A stretch of 64,000 nt of DNA, taken from assembly GCA_028688905.1 (NCBI GenBank), contig JAQTXH010000007.1:1-64000 (forward strand). Reading direction: 5' to 3'. Shown piece after piece: positions 52,636 to 62,986 of this stretch. The position numbers and the translations under genes are program-made. How positions within the stretch are numbered: position 1 is the stretch's first letter; every line of letters begins with the position of its first letter. Origin of the DNA: Acidiphilium sp. Lineage in GTDB: Bacteria > Pseudomonadota > Alphaproteobacteria > Acetobacterales > Acetobacteraceae. The notes beneath the pieces are model-generated. The model saw only the letters and a program-made list of their open reading frames with translations. It made no database searches and had not been told where the DNA came from.

Positions 52636-53293
52636 CCAGTTCGATGATCTCTTCCGGTTCCTCCTCGGCTTCGGCGACCCATTCAGCCATGTCGGGCCAG
52701 GCAAAAATCGTCTCGACATAGCGGGCACAGGCCGCATCGAGCGGGACGTCGTAGGTGCGGAACCGGCTGGCGACCGGGGCGAACATCGCGTCGGCAATGC
52801 ACGGTTTCGCGCCGAACAGAAACGGACCGCCCGACGCCTCGAAACAATCGCGCCAGATGATAAGGATGCGGTCGATATCGGTCTGGGCACCGGACCACAC
52901 CGTAAAGCCGGGCCGACGGGCGCGGATGTTCATCGGCAACGATGCCCGCAGGGCCGCAAACCCCGAGTGCATTTCGCCGCTGATCGAGCGGCAACGGGCG
53001 CGCGACACCACATCCTGCGGCAGCATCCCGGCCTTCGGATGGGCTTCGTTCAGATATTCCGCGATCGCGATGGTGTCCCATACCGTCACGTCGCCATCGA
53101 TCAGGCAGGGCAGCAGGATCGAGGCGGTTCGCATCAGAAGCTCGGCGCGGGCCTGGGCATCATCGGCGGCGGCGGCTTCGACGACGAAGTCGATCCCGGC
53201 AAGCCGGGCAAGCAGAAATCCGCGCAGGCACCAGGATGAGTAGTTACGGCTGGAAATGGCGAGGCGGGCAGGCGTTCTGTGCGGAGAGTTCAT
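52622..53293 (-). CDS. Glutathione S-transferase family protein
   Basis: This 223-residue protein has an N-terminal thioredoxin-like domain (LAISSRNYSSWCLRGFLLARLAGIDF, with the Ser/Cys region for glutathione, and LIDGDVTVWDTIAIAEYLNEA, the gamma-Glu binding part) and a helical C-terminal domain. The C-terminus is acidic (EAEEEPEEIIELDVEF). Its substrate is unknown. It is divergent from the PHA depolymerase gene and convergent with the sulfotransferase gene. Confidence 0.9.
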   Translation of the reverse strand: MNSPHRTPARLAISSRNYSSWCLRGFLLARLAGIDFVVEAAAADDAQARAELLMRTASILLPCLIDGDVTVWDTIAIAEYLNEAHPKAGMLPQDVVSRARCRSISGEMHSGFAALRASLPMNIRARRPGFTVWSGAQTDIDRILIIWRDCFEASGGPFLFGAKPCIADAMFAPVASRFRTYDVPLDAACARYVETIFAWPDMAEWVAEAEEEPEEIIELDVEF

Positions 53294-53513
53294 GCGGTGC
53301 TTTCCTTTTCAATAATTATCCGTCATGGTTAAAAATCGTCTCTAAGACAACTCTACCACAACGTAACCACATGGGCGGCATGATCAAAGCGGAATCCGGC
53401 GATAATGCAAAGCGGAAATGTCGCAACCACGTGGTCTTTACCCGCACACGACCCCATTTACGTCAATGGGATGTCAGATGACCCTTCGATGATCACCTTA
53501 TGAGAGGCACGCC

Positions 53514-54737
53514 ATGAATGCGATGTACCATGCCTATCAAACCCAGGAAGATATGATCGGGCCGCTCCGGTTCGCGGCCCGCAATATGGTTCCGATGGTC
53601 GATTTGTTCACGGGGGATCGTTCATTCGGCACCGTCGCGCGGGAAGTGCGGGCGGCCCTGGAAATATTTGGCCACAGCGGCATTTCGCACCAGCGGCCGG
53701 CATTCGGCATCACATCGGTCCAGCTCGGCAATCGCGAGGTGCCGATCATCGAAGAGGTCGCGCTTTCCCTGCCGTTCGGCGATCTGCTGCACTTTCGCAA
53801 GGACAGCGACCGGGTTCAGCCGCGCGTTCTGATCGCGGCCCCGATGTCGGGCCATTTCGCCACATTGCTGCGCAACACCGTCGAAGTATTGTTGCAGGAT
53901 CATGACGTTTTCATCACCGATTGGCATAACGCCCGCGACGTTCCCTTAAGCGCCGGGCGCTTCGGGTTCGACGATTACGTCGCCTATATCATGTCGTTTC
54001 TGCATGAAATGGGGCCGGGCAGCCACGTGGTCGCGGTGTGTCAGCCGGCCGTCGCGGTGCTGGCGGCGACCGCCCTGATGGCCGAAGCCGACGATCCCGC
54101 GACCCCACGCACCATGTCGCTGATGGGTGGCCCGATCGACACGCGGTGCAGCCCGTCCAAGGTCAATGTGCTCGCCAAAACCCGCGACATCGCGTGGTTC
54201 GAGAAAAACCTGATTTCCACCGTGCCCCAGCGCTATGCGGGGGCCGGGCGCAAGGTCTATCCGGGGTTCGTGCAACTGGCGTCGTTCGTTTCGATGAACC
54301 TCGACCGGCATATCGGCGCGCATCTGCGCCAGTTCCGCGCCATCGTCACCGAAGACGAGGTGAGCGAGGCGGCACACCGCAAATTCTATGACGAATATCA
54401 GGCGGTAATGGATCTGCCGGCGGAATTTTATCTCGAAACCGTCGAGCGGGTGTTCCAGCACCACGACCTGCCAATGGGAACCCTGGCCTGGCGCGGTCAG
54501 ACGGTGAAGCCCAAGGCGATCGGCAAGACCTTCCTGTTCACCGTCGAAGGCGAGCGGGACGATATCTGCCCGCCCGGCCAGTCGGTCGCCGCGCTCGATT
54601 TATGTTCCGGACTCAACGCCACGCGCAAGCGCAATTACCTGCAACTCGGCGTCGGTCACTACGGGATTTTCAGCGGCTCACGCTGGGCGCGCGAGATTTA
54701 TCCGCAGCTGCGCGAGATTATTGCACTGAACAACTGA
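53514..54737 (+). CDS. phaZ: Intracellular polyhydroxyalkanoate depolymerase
   Basis: This 407-residue alpha/beta hydrolase breaks down stored poly(3-hydroxybutyrate). It begins MNAMYHAYQTQEDMIGPLRFAA, typical of the PhaZ1 type. The nucleophile is a Cys in VVAVCQPAVAVLAA (lipase-like box with Cys), with Asp in EGERDDICPPGQ and His in GVGHYGIFSGSRW. There is no signal peptide. With the phaB gene 4 kb away, it supports PHB turnover. Confidence 0.94.
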   Translation: MNAMYHAYQTQEDMIGPLRFAARNMVPMVDLFTGDRSFGTVAREVRAALEIFGHSGISHQRPAFGITSVQLGNREVPIIEEVALSLPFGDLLHFRKDSDRVQPRVLIAAPMSGHFATLLRNTVEVLLQDHDVFITDWHNARDVPLSAGRFGFDDYVAYIMSFLHEMGPGSHVVAVCQPAVAVLAATALMAEADDPATPRTMSLMGGPIDTRCSPSKVNVLAKTRDIAWFEKNLISTVPQRYAGAGRKVYPGFVQLASFVSMNLDRHIGAHLRQFRAIVTEDEVSEAAHRKFYDEYQAVMDLPAEFYLETVERVFQHHDLPMGTLAWRGQTVKPKAIGKTFLFTVEGERDDICPPGQSVAALDLCSGLNATRKRNYLQLGVGHYGIFSGSRWAREIYPQLREIIALNN

Positions 54738-55589
54738 TCAGCCCGCGAACACCACGGTTTTGCTGCCGCTGATAAACACCCGCCGCTCCAGATGGTGCAG
54801 CACCGCTCGCGCCAGCACCCGGCGCTCGATGTCGCGGCCCTTGCGGACCAGAACCTCCGGGGTGTCGCCATGCGAAATCCGTTCCACATCCTGTTCGATG
54901 ATCGGCCCCTCGTCGAGCGCGCTGGTCACGTAGTGCGCGGTGGCCCCGATCAGTTTCACCCCGCGCGCATATGCCTGATGATAGGGTTTCGCCCCTTTGA
55001 ACCCCGGCAGAAACGAGTGGTGGATATTGATGCAGCGCCCCGCCAGCTTCGCCACCAGCGCGTCCGATAAAACCTGCATATAGCGGGCAAGGATGACGAG
55101 TTCCGCGCCCGATGCGCGCACCAACCGCCAGATTTCGGTTTCCTGCTCCATTTTGGTTCCCGCCGTGACCGGCATGTAATGGAAGGGAATGCCATCGAGA
55201 TCGAGGTGCGCGTAGGTATCGCGCGGATGATTGGCGATGATGCCGGCGGTCTCCATCGGCAGCTCGCCAGTGCGCTGGCGGTACAGCAAATCGACCAGGC
55301 AATGATCGAAGCGCGACACCAGAATCATGGTACGGGGCCGGTGCGACACCGGCGTCATCGCCCAGTCCATCCCGAAATCATCCGCGACCGGGGAAAATTC
55401 AGGCAGGGTCAGGCACCTCGCCGGATCCACCGGGGCGAACACCACGCGCATGAAAAACTGCCCGCTGGCCCGATCGTCGAACTGCTGCGCCTCACGGATG
55501 TCCAACCCATGCTCATGGAGAAAATTGCCGACCGCGCCGACAATGCCGGGGCGGTTGCGGCAGGAAAGCGTTAGAACGGCTGGGTACAT
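54738..55589 (-). CDS. purU: Formyltetrahydrofolate deformylase
   Basis: This 283-residue protein starts at [28 protein letters not shown] (ATG 55589); the frame is open to 55739 but that part is not homologous. The N-terminal ACT domain (about 1-80) senses Met/Gly balance in enterobacteria. The catalytic domain has the formyltransferase motif [20 protein letters not shown] and [18 protein letters not shown] (Asn, His and Asp active site). It releases formate for purine synthesis. Its stop codon abuts the phaZ stop. Confidence 0.95.
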   Translation of the reverse strand: MYPAVLTLSCRNRPGIVGAVGNFLHEHGLDIREAQQFDDRASGQFFMRVVFAPVDPARCLTLPEFSPVADDFGMDWAMTPVSHRPRTMILVSRFDHCLVDLLYRQRTGELPMETAGIIANHPRDTYAHLDLDGIPFHYMPVTAGTKMEQETEIWRLVRASGAELVILARYMQVLSDALVAKLAGRCINIHHSFLPGFKGAKPYHQAYARGVKLIGATAHYVTSALDEGPIIEQDVERISHGDTPEVLVRKGRDIERRVLARAVLHHLERRVFISGSKTVVFAG

Positions 55590-55728
55590 GGTCGGTCCAT
55601 CTATGGTGGCAGCCACCGATGTCTCCGCATCGCAGACCCATCTGTCAACGTCAGGTCGATAAAGATATTCGCGAACAGGCTCTAGGACGGGGCTTGCCCT
55701 GGTCCAGGCTTCGTGATCGAACCGGCGC

Positions 55729-56559
55729 ATGGTTCTCACCGGTCACGCGCGTCTCGCCGGGGTGATCGGCTGGCCGGTCGCCCACTCTCGCTCGCCCCGA
55801 TTGCACGGCACTTGGCTGGCGCGCCACGCGATCGACGGGGCCTATCTGCCGCTGCCGGTGGCTCCCGCCGATTTCGCCGATTGCGTTCGCGCCCTGGCAC
55901 GGATGGGATTTGCCGGTGCCAACGTCACACTGCCGCACAAGGAAGCCGCCTTCGCCGTCTGCAACCGGGTGGACGCCGGCGCGCACCGCGCCGGGGCGGT
56001 CAACACGTTGATATTTCGCGGCGGGCGCATCATCGGCTCGAACACCGATGGCGTGGGGTTCATCGCCAATCTGCGCGCCCACGGCGTCAATCCCGCCGCC
56101 GGCCCGGCGTTGATCCTCGGTGCCGGAGGTGCCGCCCGGGCGATCGGCGTCGCCCTGGTCGAGGCGGGGGCCGCCGTCACGTTCTGCAACCGCACGGCGG
56201 ACCGCGCGGCGATGCTGGCGTCGTTGGTGCCGGGTGCCACAATCGGGTGGGAAGCCCGGCACGCCGCCGTGGCCGATCATGCCCTGGTGGTCAACACCAC
56301 CGCCCTCGGCATGGCCGGGCAGCCACCGCTCGACCTCGACCTCGATGCCGCGGAGCCGACGCTCGCGGTGGCCGACATTGTTTACGTGCCGCTGGAAACG
56401 CCCCTGCTCGCCGCCGCCCGCGCGCGCGGGCTGCTTGCGGTGGGCGGCCTCGGCATGCTGCTGCATCAGGCGGTGCCGGGGTTCGCCGCCTGGTTCGGAG
56501 TAACGCCGGTGGTCGATGAGGCGATCTACCGGATTGTCGCGGCCGATCTGCCGGCGTGA
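55729..56559 (+). CDS. aroE: Shikimate dehydrogenase
   Basis: This 276-residue enzyme reduces 3-dehydroshikimate with NADPH. Substrate residues are in [14 protein letters not shown], the catalytic Lys in [10 protein letters not shown] and the Asp in SNTDGVGF. The NADP site is [12 protein letters not shown] with NRTADRA. It is the first gene of aroE-coaE-dnaQ; its stop overlaps the coaE start as GTGA. About 45-65 bp upstream lies AACAGGCTCTAG, which resembles one arm of the hairpin repeat. Confidence 0.96.
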   Translation: MVLTGHARLAGVIGWPVAHSRSPRLHGTWLARHAIDGAYLPLPVAPADFADCVRALARMGFAGANVTLPHKEAAFAVCNRVDAGAHRAGAVNTLIFRGGRIIGSNTDGVGFIANLRAHGVNPAAGPALILGAGGAARAIGVALVEAGAAVTFCNRTADRAAMLASLVPGATIGWEARHAAVADHALVVNTTALGMAGQPPLDLDLDAAEPTLAVADIVYVPLETPLLAAARARGLLAVGGLGMLLHQAVPGFAAWFGVTPVVDEAIYRIVAADLPA

Positions 56560-57176
56560 AAATCATCGGCCTCACCGGCGGCATCGGCATGGGCAAATCG
56601 ACCGCCGCCGCCGTGTTCCGCCGCCATAAAATCCCGGTCTTCGATGCGGACGCGACGGTTCGGGCGTTGCAAGTCCGGCACGGCGTGGCGATTCCGCCGA
56701 TCGCCGCCGCCTTTCCCGATGTGGTCCACGACGGCGCGCTCGACCGCGCGGCCCTGCGCGCCTGCATTCTGGCCGATCCCGACGCGAAACGGCACCTGGA
56801 AGCGATCATGCACCGCCTCGTCCGGGCCAAAGAGCGCCAATTCCTCGCACGAGCACGCCGTCGCCGCGTGCCGATGGTGGTCCTGGACATCCCGCTGCTG
56901 TTTGAAACCGGAGCGGAGCGGCGGGTGGACGTGGCACTGACGGTATCGGCACCGAAATCGGTGCAGCGGGCGCGGGTGCGCCGGCGCGGCCTGAAAGACC
57001 CCGAAATCGCCACCATCGTCGCGCTGCAAATGTCCGATCGTGAAAAACGCCGCCACGCCGACGCGGTGATCCCGACCGGATTGTCGCGCAACCACATGGT
57101 TCGAACCGTCGAACGCCTGATCCGCGCGATCGCGCGCTCCTCTCCTGCCCCCGCCCGCCGCCGGCCACGCCGGTGA
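56556..57176 (+). CDS. coaE: Dephospho-CoA kinase
   Basis: This 206-residue enzyme starts at a GTG overlapping the aroE stop. It makes the last step of CoA synthesis. The P-loop is GLTGGIGMGKSTAA, followed by FDADATVRAL, VVLDIPLLFETGAE (Walker B-like) and RVRRRGLKDPEIA in the lid. The C-terminus is Arg/Pro-rich ([12 protein letters not shown]). The aroE-coaE-dnaQ order is common in alphaproteobacteria. Confidence 0.96.
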   Translation: MKIIGLTGGIGMGKSTAAAVFRRHKIPVFDADATVRALQVRHGVAIPPIAAAFPDVVHDGALDRAALRACILADPDAKRHLEAIMHRLVRAKERQFLARARRRRVPMVVLDIPLLFETGAERRVDVALTVSAPKSVQRARVRRRGLKDPEIATIVALQMSDREKRRHADAVIPTGLSRNHMVRTVERLIRAIARSSPAPARRRPRR

Positions 57177-57237
57177 ACCGCAAAGCCGCCGGTGTTCCCC
57201 CTTGTCACCCGCCGCCGGTTCGGCGCACACAACGGCG

Positions 57238-57915
57238 ATGACCCGCGCTGTTTTATTCGACACCGAAACCACCGGCCTCGACCCGCTGCACGGCGACCGG
57301 GTGATTGAAATCGCCGCGATCGAACTGCATAACGATCTGCCCACCAGCAAAACATTTCACTGCCTGATCGACCCCGAACGCGACATTCCCGCCGACGCCA
57401 GCCGCATCCACGGCATCACCAGCGCCGATGTGGCCGGCAAGCCGACGTTCGCCGCCATCGCCGATGACCTGCTGGAATTTTTTGGCGAGGACCCGTTGAT
57501 TGCGCATAATGCGGCGTTCGATTTCGGCTTTCTCGATGCCGAGCTTGGCCGCATCGGCCGCCCCAGGCTCGACCGCGCGCGCATGCTCGATACGCTGGCG
57601 CTCGCCAAAACCCGCTTCCCCGGCATGCCGAACAGCCTCGATGCGCTGTGCCGGCGCTTCGAGATCGACCTTTCGGCACGCACCACCCATAACGCGTTGC
57701 TCGACTGCAAATTGCTGGCCGAGGTTTACGTCGAACTCACCGGCGGCCGGCAGCGCGGGTTCGACCTCAACGCCGACTCCGCACTGGCCCTGGTCGAATA
57801 CCAGCAAATCGGCGAGCGCGCACAGCACCTTATGCCGGTGAGCGAGGCCGAGGCCGCGGCCCATGCCGAATTCGTGGCGACGATCAAGAACCCGGTCTGG
57901 GCGGTAGGGCATTAG
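57238..57915 (+). CDS. dnaQ: DNA polymerase III subunit epsilon (proofreading exonuclease)
   Basis: This 225-residue protein starts at MTRAVLFDTETTGLDP (ATG 57238); an in-frame start at 57202 would add 12 residues. The DEDDh exonuclease motifs are LFDTETTGLD (Asp/Glu), LIAHNAAFDFGFLDAEL (Asp) and THNALLDCKLLAEVY (His, Asp). The C-terminal part is the alpha-subunit-binding tail. It follows coaE by 61 bp. The tRNA-Gly gene lies 66 bp downstream. Confidence 0.95.
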   Translation: MTRAVLFDTETTGLDPLHGDRVIEIAAIELHNDLPTSKTFHCLIDPERDIPADASRIHGITSADVAGKPTFAAIADDLLEFFGEDPLIAHNAAFDFGFLDAELGRIGRPRLDRARMLDTLALAKTRFPGMPNSLDALCRRFEIDLSARTTHNALLDCKLLAEVYVELTGGRQRGFDLNADSALALVEYQQIGERAQHLMPVSEAEAAAHAEFVATIKNPVWAVGH

Positions 57916-57981
57916 GCGGTAGCTTCCGGGCGAGACCCTGCGGTTGCGTCGCGCGCCGTGCCGCCGTAAAACAACGCGGCT

Positions 57982-58055
57982 GCGGGTATGATGTAATGGT
58001 AGCCTGTGAGCTTCCCAAGCTCGATGCGCGGGTTCGATTCCCGCTACCCGCTCCA
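57982..58055 (+). tRNA. tRNA-Gly (anticodon CCC)
   Basis: This 74-nt cloverleaf has the acceptor GCGGGTA/TACCCGC, anticodon stem TGAGC/GCTCG with loop TTCCCAA (anticodon CCC at 58014-58016), the T arm GCGGGTTCGATTCCCGC, discriminator T and an encoded CCA end. It reads GGG codons. It is transcribed in the direction of dnaQ. A tRNA is a possible integration site, but no integrase is visible nearby. Confidence 0.95.
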
Positions 58056-58119
58056 ATTCGATTCCCTTCACCGTCGATTCGCGCGGTTCACTCAGGTTCC
58101 GCTATGTGTTACCGTTAGT

Positions 58120-58626
58120 TCAGTCGCGCCGATCGACGCCCGGCGCGGTCGCCGCGGCCATTTGCGCCTGTTCGATCCGGCAGGAATGCGGCACCACGCC
58201 GGTATAGCGCATCCAATGCTGGGTCTGGCCGAAGATCGGCAACCCGATGTAGCCGCGCAATGCCAGCTCACCCGCGCGTGTGACGCGAAACTCGGCGCGA
58301 TATTCATTGCCGTTGCGCGGATCGACGATCCCGCCGTGCCACGCCATGCCCTGCGGTGCCGAAGGCCGGATCAGCTCGAACCCGCACTGCGGCTGGCCCT
58401 GCCAGTCCGACGGCATCGCGGCCCCGTTGTCGAGCATGATCCCCACGATGTGGCCGCACAGCCCGGCGGAACCCGTGCATGGCGCAATCTGCACCACCGC
58501 CCCGCCCCGCCCGGTCAGCCAGTCACCCACGGGCGACGCTCCGGTTGCCGCCGCGGCAGTACCACTTAGCACGGCCGCCCAAAGCGCTGCGATCGCGACT
58601 GCCGAGGTTAAAGTAAAACGCTTCAT
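58120..58626 (-). CDS. DUF2147-domain secreted protein
   Basis: This 168-residue protein has a signal peptide (MKRFTLTSAVAIAALWAAVLSGTAAAA). The mature domain follows the DUF2147 pattern: VGDWLTGRGGAVVQIAPC...LCGHIVGI, GGIVDPRNGNEYRAEF, LRGYIGLPIFGQTQHWMR. Two Cys (about residues 49 and 57) could form a disulfide. Family members are small periplasmic beta-rich proteins without settled function. It is divergent from the LpxR-like gene. Confidence 0.88.
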   Translation of the reverse strand: MKRFTLTSAVAIAALWAAVLSGTAAAATGASPVGDWLTGRGGAVVQIAPCTGSAGLCGHIVGIMLDNGAAMPSDWQGQPQCGFELIRPSAPQGMAWHGGIVDPRNGNEYRAEFRVTRAGELALRGYIGLPIFGQTQHWMRYTGVVPHSCRIEQAQMAAATAPGVDRRD

Positions 58627-58901
58627 AGTGAATTCCGATATTATCCTGAAAGATTTGGGGATGACCCCACGCGATTAACCAATTTTAACTTCGCCTTCAA
58701 ATCATAACATACGCTACGATCTAGGGGTTAAAATGGATGTTCGCTCATAGGTTCCATGCAATTCAGGACAGGAATTAGGCCATAGTGTGGCAGAATGCGC
58801 ACAGCCATCTTGCTTCGGACATGCAGCACGCCATACAGTTATGGTTTATCATCGATAATCTCGGGCGACCGGCGTCCGACATCAAAATCAGGACGTCTTG
58901 C
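58627..58901. other. 275-bp divergent gap, no gene seen
   Basis: This gap lies between the DUF2147 and LpxR-like genes and is AT-richer than the coding DNA. The LpxR frame is open back to 58785, but the signal peptide starts at 58902. A short GGGGATGACCCC palindrome is at 58657-58668. No promoter could be fixed with confidence. Confidence 0.4.
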
Positions 58902-59927
58902 ATGACAAAAAAACTGGCTCTGATCGCCCTTTGCGCCGCGCCCCTGTTCTGCGTGGCACGGGCCAGCGCCCAAGCGGCCCCGCCGCCCGACACCGAGGCC
59001 GCGGCAGGCTTCCCCGCCGGCACCTGGACCATTCAGGACGAAAACGCCTCGATCAGCACCCAGAGTCTGACCGACCGCTATTACGTCAACGGCCTGCACA
59101 TCGGCTGGACATCGCATGAGGGGGCGCTGCCGGACGCGGTCGCCAATGTCGGTCACGCCATTCTGGGCGAAGGCACCCAGCGCATCAGCGTCAGCCTGAC
59201 CCAGGACATTTTTACCCCGGCCGCCACCCAGGCGATCAACCCGCCAGCCAACGACGAACCCTACGCCGGTTCACTGCTGGGCACCTTCGAACTGATCCAG
59301 GACACGGCCAACACCCGCACCGTGCTGGGTGCCGATGCCGGGGTGGTCGGGCGCGATGCCGGGGCGGAAGTCGTGCAGAACGGGTTTCATTCGATCATCG
59401 GCCAGAGCGGCACCCACGGCTGGGCCTATCAATTACCGTCCGAACCCGCGTTCGACATTCTGGCCTCACGCACCTGGCGCATCGGCCTCGCGCATTTCGG
59501 CAATGGGTTGGAGGTCGATGCCCTGCCCCAGTTGTCCGGCATGCTCGGCACCACCCGGATCTATGCCGAACCGGCGGTCACCTTCCGGATCGGCGAGGGG
59601 CTGAACTCCGATTTCGGCTCGCCGCTGCTGCGCCCCGGCCCCTCGGGGTCGGATGCCTATCGCCAGACCCGCCCGGTCGTGTGGTACATATTCGGGGGCG
59701 TCGCCGGTCAACTGGTCGCGCATGACGAATATTTGCAGGGCACCGATTTCCAGACCAGCCGTTCGGTCGACCCCTATCGCGCGGTCGGCCAGTTGGACGC
59801 CGGTTTCGCGGTGATCTGGCATGGCGTGCGGTTCAGCTATACTCAGGTATTCCAGACCCGGCGCTATGTCGGGCAGATCGGGAGCATCCACGAATATGGG
59901 TCGCTGGCAGTCTCGGTAAAGTTCTGA
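58902..59927 (+). CDS. Lipid A deacylase, LpxR family (DUF2219)
   Basis: This 341-residue protein starts at MTKKLALIALCAAPLFCVARASAQA (ATG 58902), a signal peptide. The body matches the LpxR/DUF2219 layout: ENASISTQSLTDRYYVNGLHIGWTSHEG, RISVSLTQDIFTP, NDEPYAGSLLGTFELIQD, and a final barrel strand YGSLAVSVKF ending in Phe. LpxR is a 12-stranded outer membrane barrel that removes the 3'-acyloxyacyl chain of lipid A. The active-site residues were not individually verified. Confidence 0.88.
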   Translation: MTKKLALIALCAAPLFCVARASAQAAPPPDTEAAAGFPAGTWTIQDENASISTQSLTDRYYVNGLHIGWTSHEGALPDAVANVGHAILGEGTQRISVSLTQDIFTPAATQAINPPANDEPYAGSLLGTFELIQDTANTRTVLGADAGVVGRDAGAEVVQNGFHSIIGQSGTHGWAYQLPSEPAFDILASRTWRIGLAHFGNGLEVDALPQLSGMLGTTRIYAEPAVTFRIGEGLNSDFGSPLLRPGPSGSDAYRQTRPVVWYIFGGVAGQLVAHDEYLQGTDFQTSRSVDPYRAVGQLDAGFAVIWHGVRFSYTQVFQTRRYVGQIGSIHEYGSLAVSVKF

Positions 59928-60051
59928 TGGCGGCGGGTACCGGATCGCGGCCCGCCGATCACGGATAATCGCTCACCTCACGCAAATTTCCTCTTTCCCA
60001 TAGGGGCGGCGTGTGGATATGCTGCATCGTGTGAAGGATTGAGAAAAGGTT

Positions 60052-60381
60052 ATGTCTGGCTCTGATCGTCGTGGCACTGGCAATGGTCTGGGTACCGGGG
60101 TAGCAACCCGGACGCGCACCAAAACCCGCAAGCCAGCGCTATACAAGGTGCTGATGCTGAATGACGACTACACGCCGATGGAGTTCGTCATTCACGTCCT
60201 GGAGCGATTTTTCGCGAAAAGCCGCGATGAAGCGACTCGCATCATGCTGCATGTGCATCGGCGCGGCGTCGGGGTTTGCGGCGTATACACCTACGAGATT
60301 GCCGAAACCAAGGTGACCCAGGTGATGGATCTGGCCCGCCAGAGCCAGCATCCGCTGCAATGCACCATTGAAAAAGAATGA
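60052..60381 (+). CDS. clpS: ATP-dependent Clp protease adaptor ClpS
   Basis: This 109-residue protein has a flexible basic N-terminus (residues 1-28) and the ClpS core [24 protein letters not shown], with the hydrophobic N-degron pocket, then [34 protein letters not shown]. It delivers N-end-rule substrates to ClpAP. It lies 231 bp upstream of clpA in the same direction, so each gene may have its own promoter. GAAAAGG precedes the ATG. Confidence 0.96.
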   Translation: MSGSDRRGTGNGLGTGVATRTRTKTRKPALYKVLMLNDDYTPMEFVIHVLERFFAKSRDEATRIMLHVHRRGVGVCGVYTYEIAETKVTQVMDLARQSQHPLQCTIEKE

Positions 60382-60612
60382 AAATGCGGGTCGTCACGCT
60401 GCGTCAACCTCAAGCAACATTGCTCTAGTGGCAAATTCGCATGCGTGATTTGGTTTCAGTCATCATTGCGAAAGATTTTAGCGGTATTATGTCAGTGTTG
60501 TGATAGATTGATATTGGTTATGGTGACTGAGTTCGCGGCACACCGGCCGCATCGGGCTTGACCAAGGCGGCATGGGCCGCTTGCCGGAAGCCCGGCTAGG
60601 AGTGATTTGGAT

Positions 60613-62940
60613 ATGCTGTCTCGCAACCTGGAACAAACGCTGCATCGCTCGCTGGCCTTCGCGGCCGAGCGCCGGCATGAATACGCGACGCTGGAGCATT
60701 TGCTGCTCGGTCTGATCGACGACGCCGATGCCTTGACCGTATTGCGCGCCTGTGGCGTCGATATCGAGCGCCTCCGCCGCGAAAGCACCGAATTTCTCGA
60801 CAAGGATTTGGCGGGCCTCGCGACCGATCGTGCCGGCGATCCGAAACCGACCGCCGGCTTCCAGCGCGTGGTCCAACGCGCCGCGATCCATGTGCAATCC
60901 TCCGGTCGCGATGAAGTGACGGGGGCCAATGTGCTGGTCGCGCTGTTCTCCGAGCGCGAGAGCCACGCGGTTTATTTCCTGCAAGCCCAGGACATGACGC
61001 GGCTCGATGCGGTGAATTTCATCAGCCACGGCATCGCCAAATCGCCCGGCCGTTCGGTGCCGCGCACCCCCTCCGGCAATGCGGAAAACCCCGAGGCCGA
61101 GCAGGAGCAAAAACCCAAACGCGGTCAGGATGCGCTGGCGAATTACTGCGTCAACCTCAATAAAAAAGCGATGGCCGGCAAGATCGATCCCCTGATCGGT
61201 CGCGAAATGGAAATCGAGCGCACCATCCAGATTCTGTGCCGCCGCTCGAAAAACAACCCGCTGTTCGTGGGCGACCCCGGCGTCGGCAAGACCGCGATCG
61301 CCGAAGGCCTTGCCAAGCGTATCGTCGATGGCGATGTGCCGGAAGTGCTGGCCAAATCCACTATTTATTCGCTCGACATGGGGGCGCTGCTCGCCGGCAC
61401 CCGCTATCGCGGCGATTTCGAGGAACGGTTGAAAGCCGTGGTTTCCGAACTGGAAGCCTTGCCGGGTTCGGTCCTGTTCATCGATGAAATCCACACCGTG
61501 ATCGGCGCGGGCGCGACCTCGGGCGGGGCGATGGACGCCTCGAACCTGCTCAAACCCGCGCTGTCCTCCGGCGCGCTGCGTTGCATCGGCTCGACCACTT
61601 ACAAGGAATTCCGCACCTACTTCGAAAAAGACCGCGCTTTGGTGCGCCGGTTCCAGAAAATCGACGTCAACGAACCCTCGATCGACGATGCGGTGAAAAT
61701 CCTGCGCGGCCTCAAGGGGGTTTACGAGAAACACCACAAGGTTCGTTATACCGACGATGCGATCCGCGCCTCGGTCGAGCTGTCGGCCCGCTACATTCAC
61801 GACCGCAAACTGCCCGACAAGGCGATCGACGTGATCGACGAAGTGGGTGCCTCGCGGATGCTGCTGCCGGAAAACAAGCGCCGCAAGACCGTCACCTTGC
61901 GCGATATCGAGGAAATCGTCGCGAAAATTGCCCGGATTCCCCCAAAATCGGTGTCGGCCGACGACAAGGAGACCCTGCGCACCCTCGAACGCGACCTGAA
62001 ATCGATGGTGTTCGGCCAGGATGTCGCGATCGGTGCGCTCGCCGCCGCGATCAAACTGGCCCGCGCCGGTTTGCGCGATGCCGAAAAGCCGATCGGCTGC
62101 TATCTGTTCTCCGGCCCCACCGGCGTCGGCAAAACCGAGGTTGCCCGTCAGTTGGCAGGCACTTTGGGCATCGAACTGACAAGGTTCGACATGTCGGAAT
62201 ACATGGAGCGCCACTCGATTTCCCGCCTGATCGGCGCACCGCCCGGCTATGTCGGGTTCGATCAGGGCGGCATGCTGACCGATGCGATCGATCAGCATCC
62301 ACACTGCGTGCTCCTGCTCGATGAAATCGAAAAAGCCCACCCCGACCTGTTCAACATCCTGCTGCAGGTGATGGATCACGGCAAACTGACCGACCACAAC
62401 GGCAAGAACGTCGATTTCCGCAACGTCATCCTGATCATGACCACCAATGCCGGTGCCGCGGACATGGCCAAGGCCGCGATCGGCTTCGGCCGCGAAATGC
62501 GGGTGGGCGAAGACGAGGAAGCGATCAAACGGATGTTCACCCCGGAGTTCCGCAACCGGCTGGATGCGATCATCCCCTTCGCCGGGCTGACGCCCGAAGT
62601 CGTCGCCCAGGTCGTCGAAAAATTCGTCATGCAGCTCGAAGCGCAACTCGCCGACCGCAACGTGACGATCGAGTTGTCTTCGGCGGCCAAGGAATTCCTG
62701 GCCGAACGCGGCTACGATCCACTTTATGGCGCGCGGCCACTGGCCCGCGTGATCCAGGAACTGATCAAAAAGCCGTTGGCCGAGGAGCTGCTGTTCGGCA
62801 AACTCGCGACCGGCGGCGCGGTGAAGGTCAGCTTCCGCGACGGTGCCTTGGCGTTCGACATTGCGGAGGCCCCGAGGGCCGCTCTGCCGAAACCCGAAGG
62901 CGATCAGGAAGAGCAAACGCCGCCGCAGGAAGTTCAATAG
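60613..62940 (+). CDS. clpA: ATP-dependent Clp protease ATP-binding subunit ClpA
   Basis: This 775-residue AAA+ unfoldase starts at [34 protein letters not shown] (ATG 60613, AGGAG ten bases upstream); a TTG at 60607 is an alternative. The N domain spans about 1-145. AAA1 has Walker [14 protein letters not shown] and Walker [17 protein letters not shown]2 has [14 protein letters not shown] and [13 protein letters not shown]. It works with ClpP and ClpS. The tail ([18 protein letters not shown]) is acidic. Confidence 0.97.
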   Translation: MLSRNLEQTLHRSLAFAAERRHEYATLEHLLLGLIDDADALTVLRACGVDIERLRRESTEFLDKDLAGLATDRAGDPKPTAGFQRVVQRAAIHVQSSGRDEVTGANVLVALFSERESHAVYFLQAQDMTRLDAVNFISHGIAKSPGRSVPRTPSGNAENPEAEQEQKPKRGQDALANYCVNLNKKAMAGKIDPLIGREMEIERTIQILCRRSKNNPLFVGDPGVGKTAIAEGLAKRIVDGDVPEVLAKSTIYSLDMGALLAGTRYRGDFEERLKAVVSELEALPGSVLFIDEIHTVIGAGATSGGAMDASNLLKPALSSGALRCIGSTTYKEFRTYFEKDRALVRRFQKIDVNEPSIDDAVKILRGLKGVYEKHHKVRYTDDAIRASVELSARYIHDRKLPDKAIDVIDEVGASRMLLPENKRRKTVTLRDIEEIVAKIARIPPKSVSADDKETLRTLERDLKSMVFGQDVAIGALAAAIKLARAGLRDAEKPIGCYLFSGPTGVGKTEVARQLAGTLGIELTRFDMSEYMERHSISRLIGAPPGYVGFDQGGMLTDAIDQHPHCVLLLDEIEKAHPDLFNILLQVMDHGKLTDHNGKNVDFRNVILIMTTNAGAADMAKAAIGFGREMRVGEDEEAIKRMFTPEFRNRLDAIIPFAGLTPEVVAQVVEKFVMQLEAQLADRNVTIELSSAAKEFLAERGYDPLYGARPLARVIQELIKKPLAEELLFGKLATGGAVKVSFRDGALAFDIAEAPRAALPKPEGDQEEQTPPQEVQ

Positions 62941-62948
62941 CGCGACAA

Positions 62949-62984
62949 TACCTGAGGTTGACGCGCGAGCGGCAATCTCAGGTA
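62949..62984. terminator. Convergent hairpin after clpA
   Basis: TACCTGAGGTTG pairs with CAATCTCAGGTA over 12 positions (one G-T) around a 12-nt loop, filling the 46-bp gap between clpA and the converging membrane protein gene. There is no T-tract on either strand, so it may act as an mRNA end-stabiliser or a rho-assisted terminator. Confidence 0.55.
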
Positions 62985-62986
62985 CG

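Noticed and set aside
53236-53481. An 81-codon frame between the GST and phaZ genes
   Set aside because: It overlaps the GST 5' end antisense, lacks a ribosome binding site and has no recognisable protein features.
57982-58055. tRNA-Gly as an island integration site
   Set aside because: Flanking genes look native, and no second copy of the tRNA 3' end was noticed downstream.
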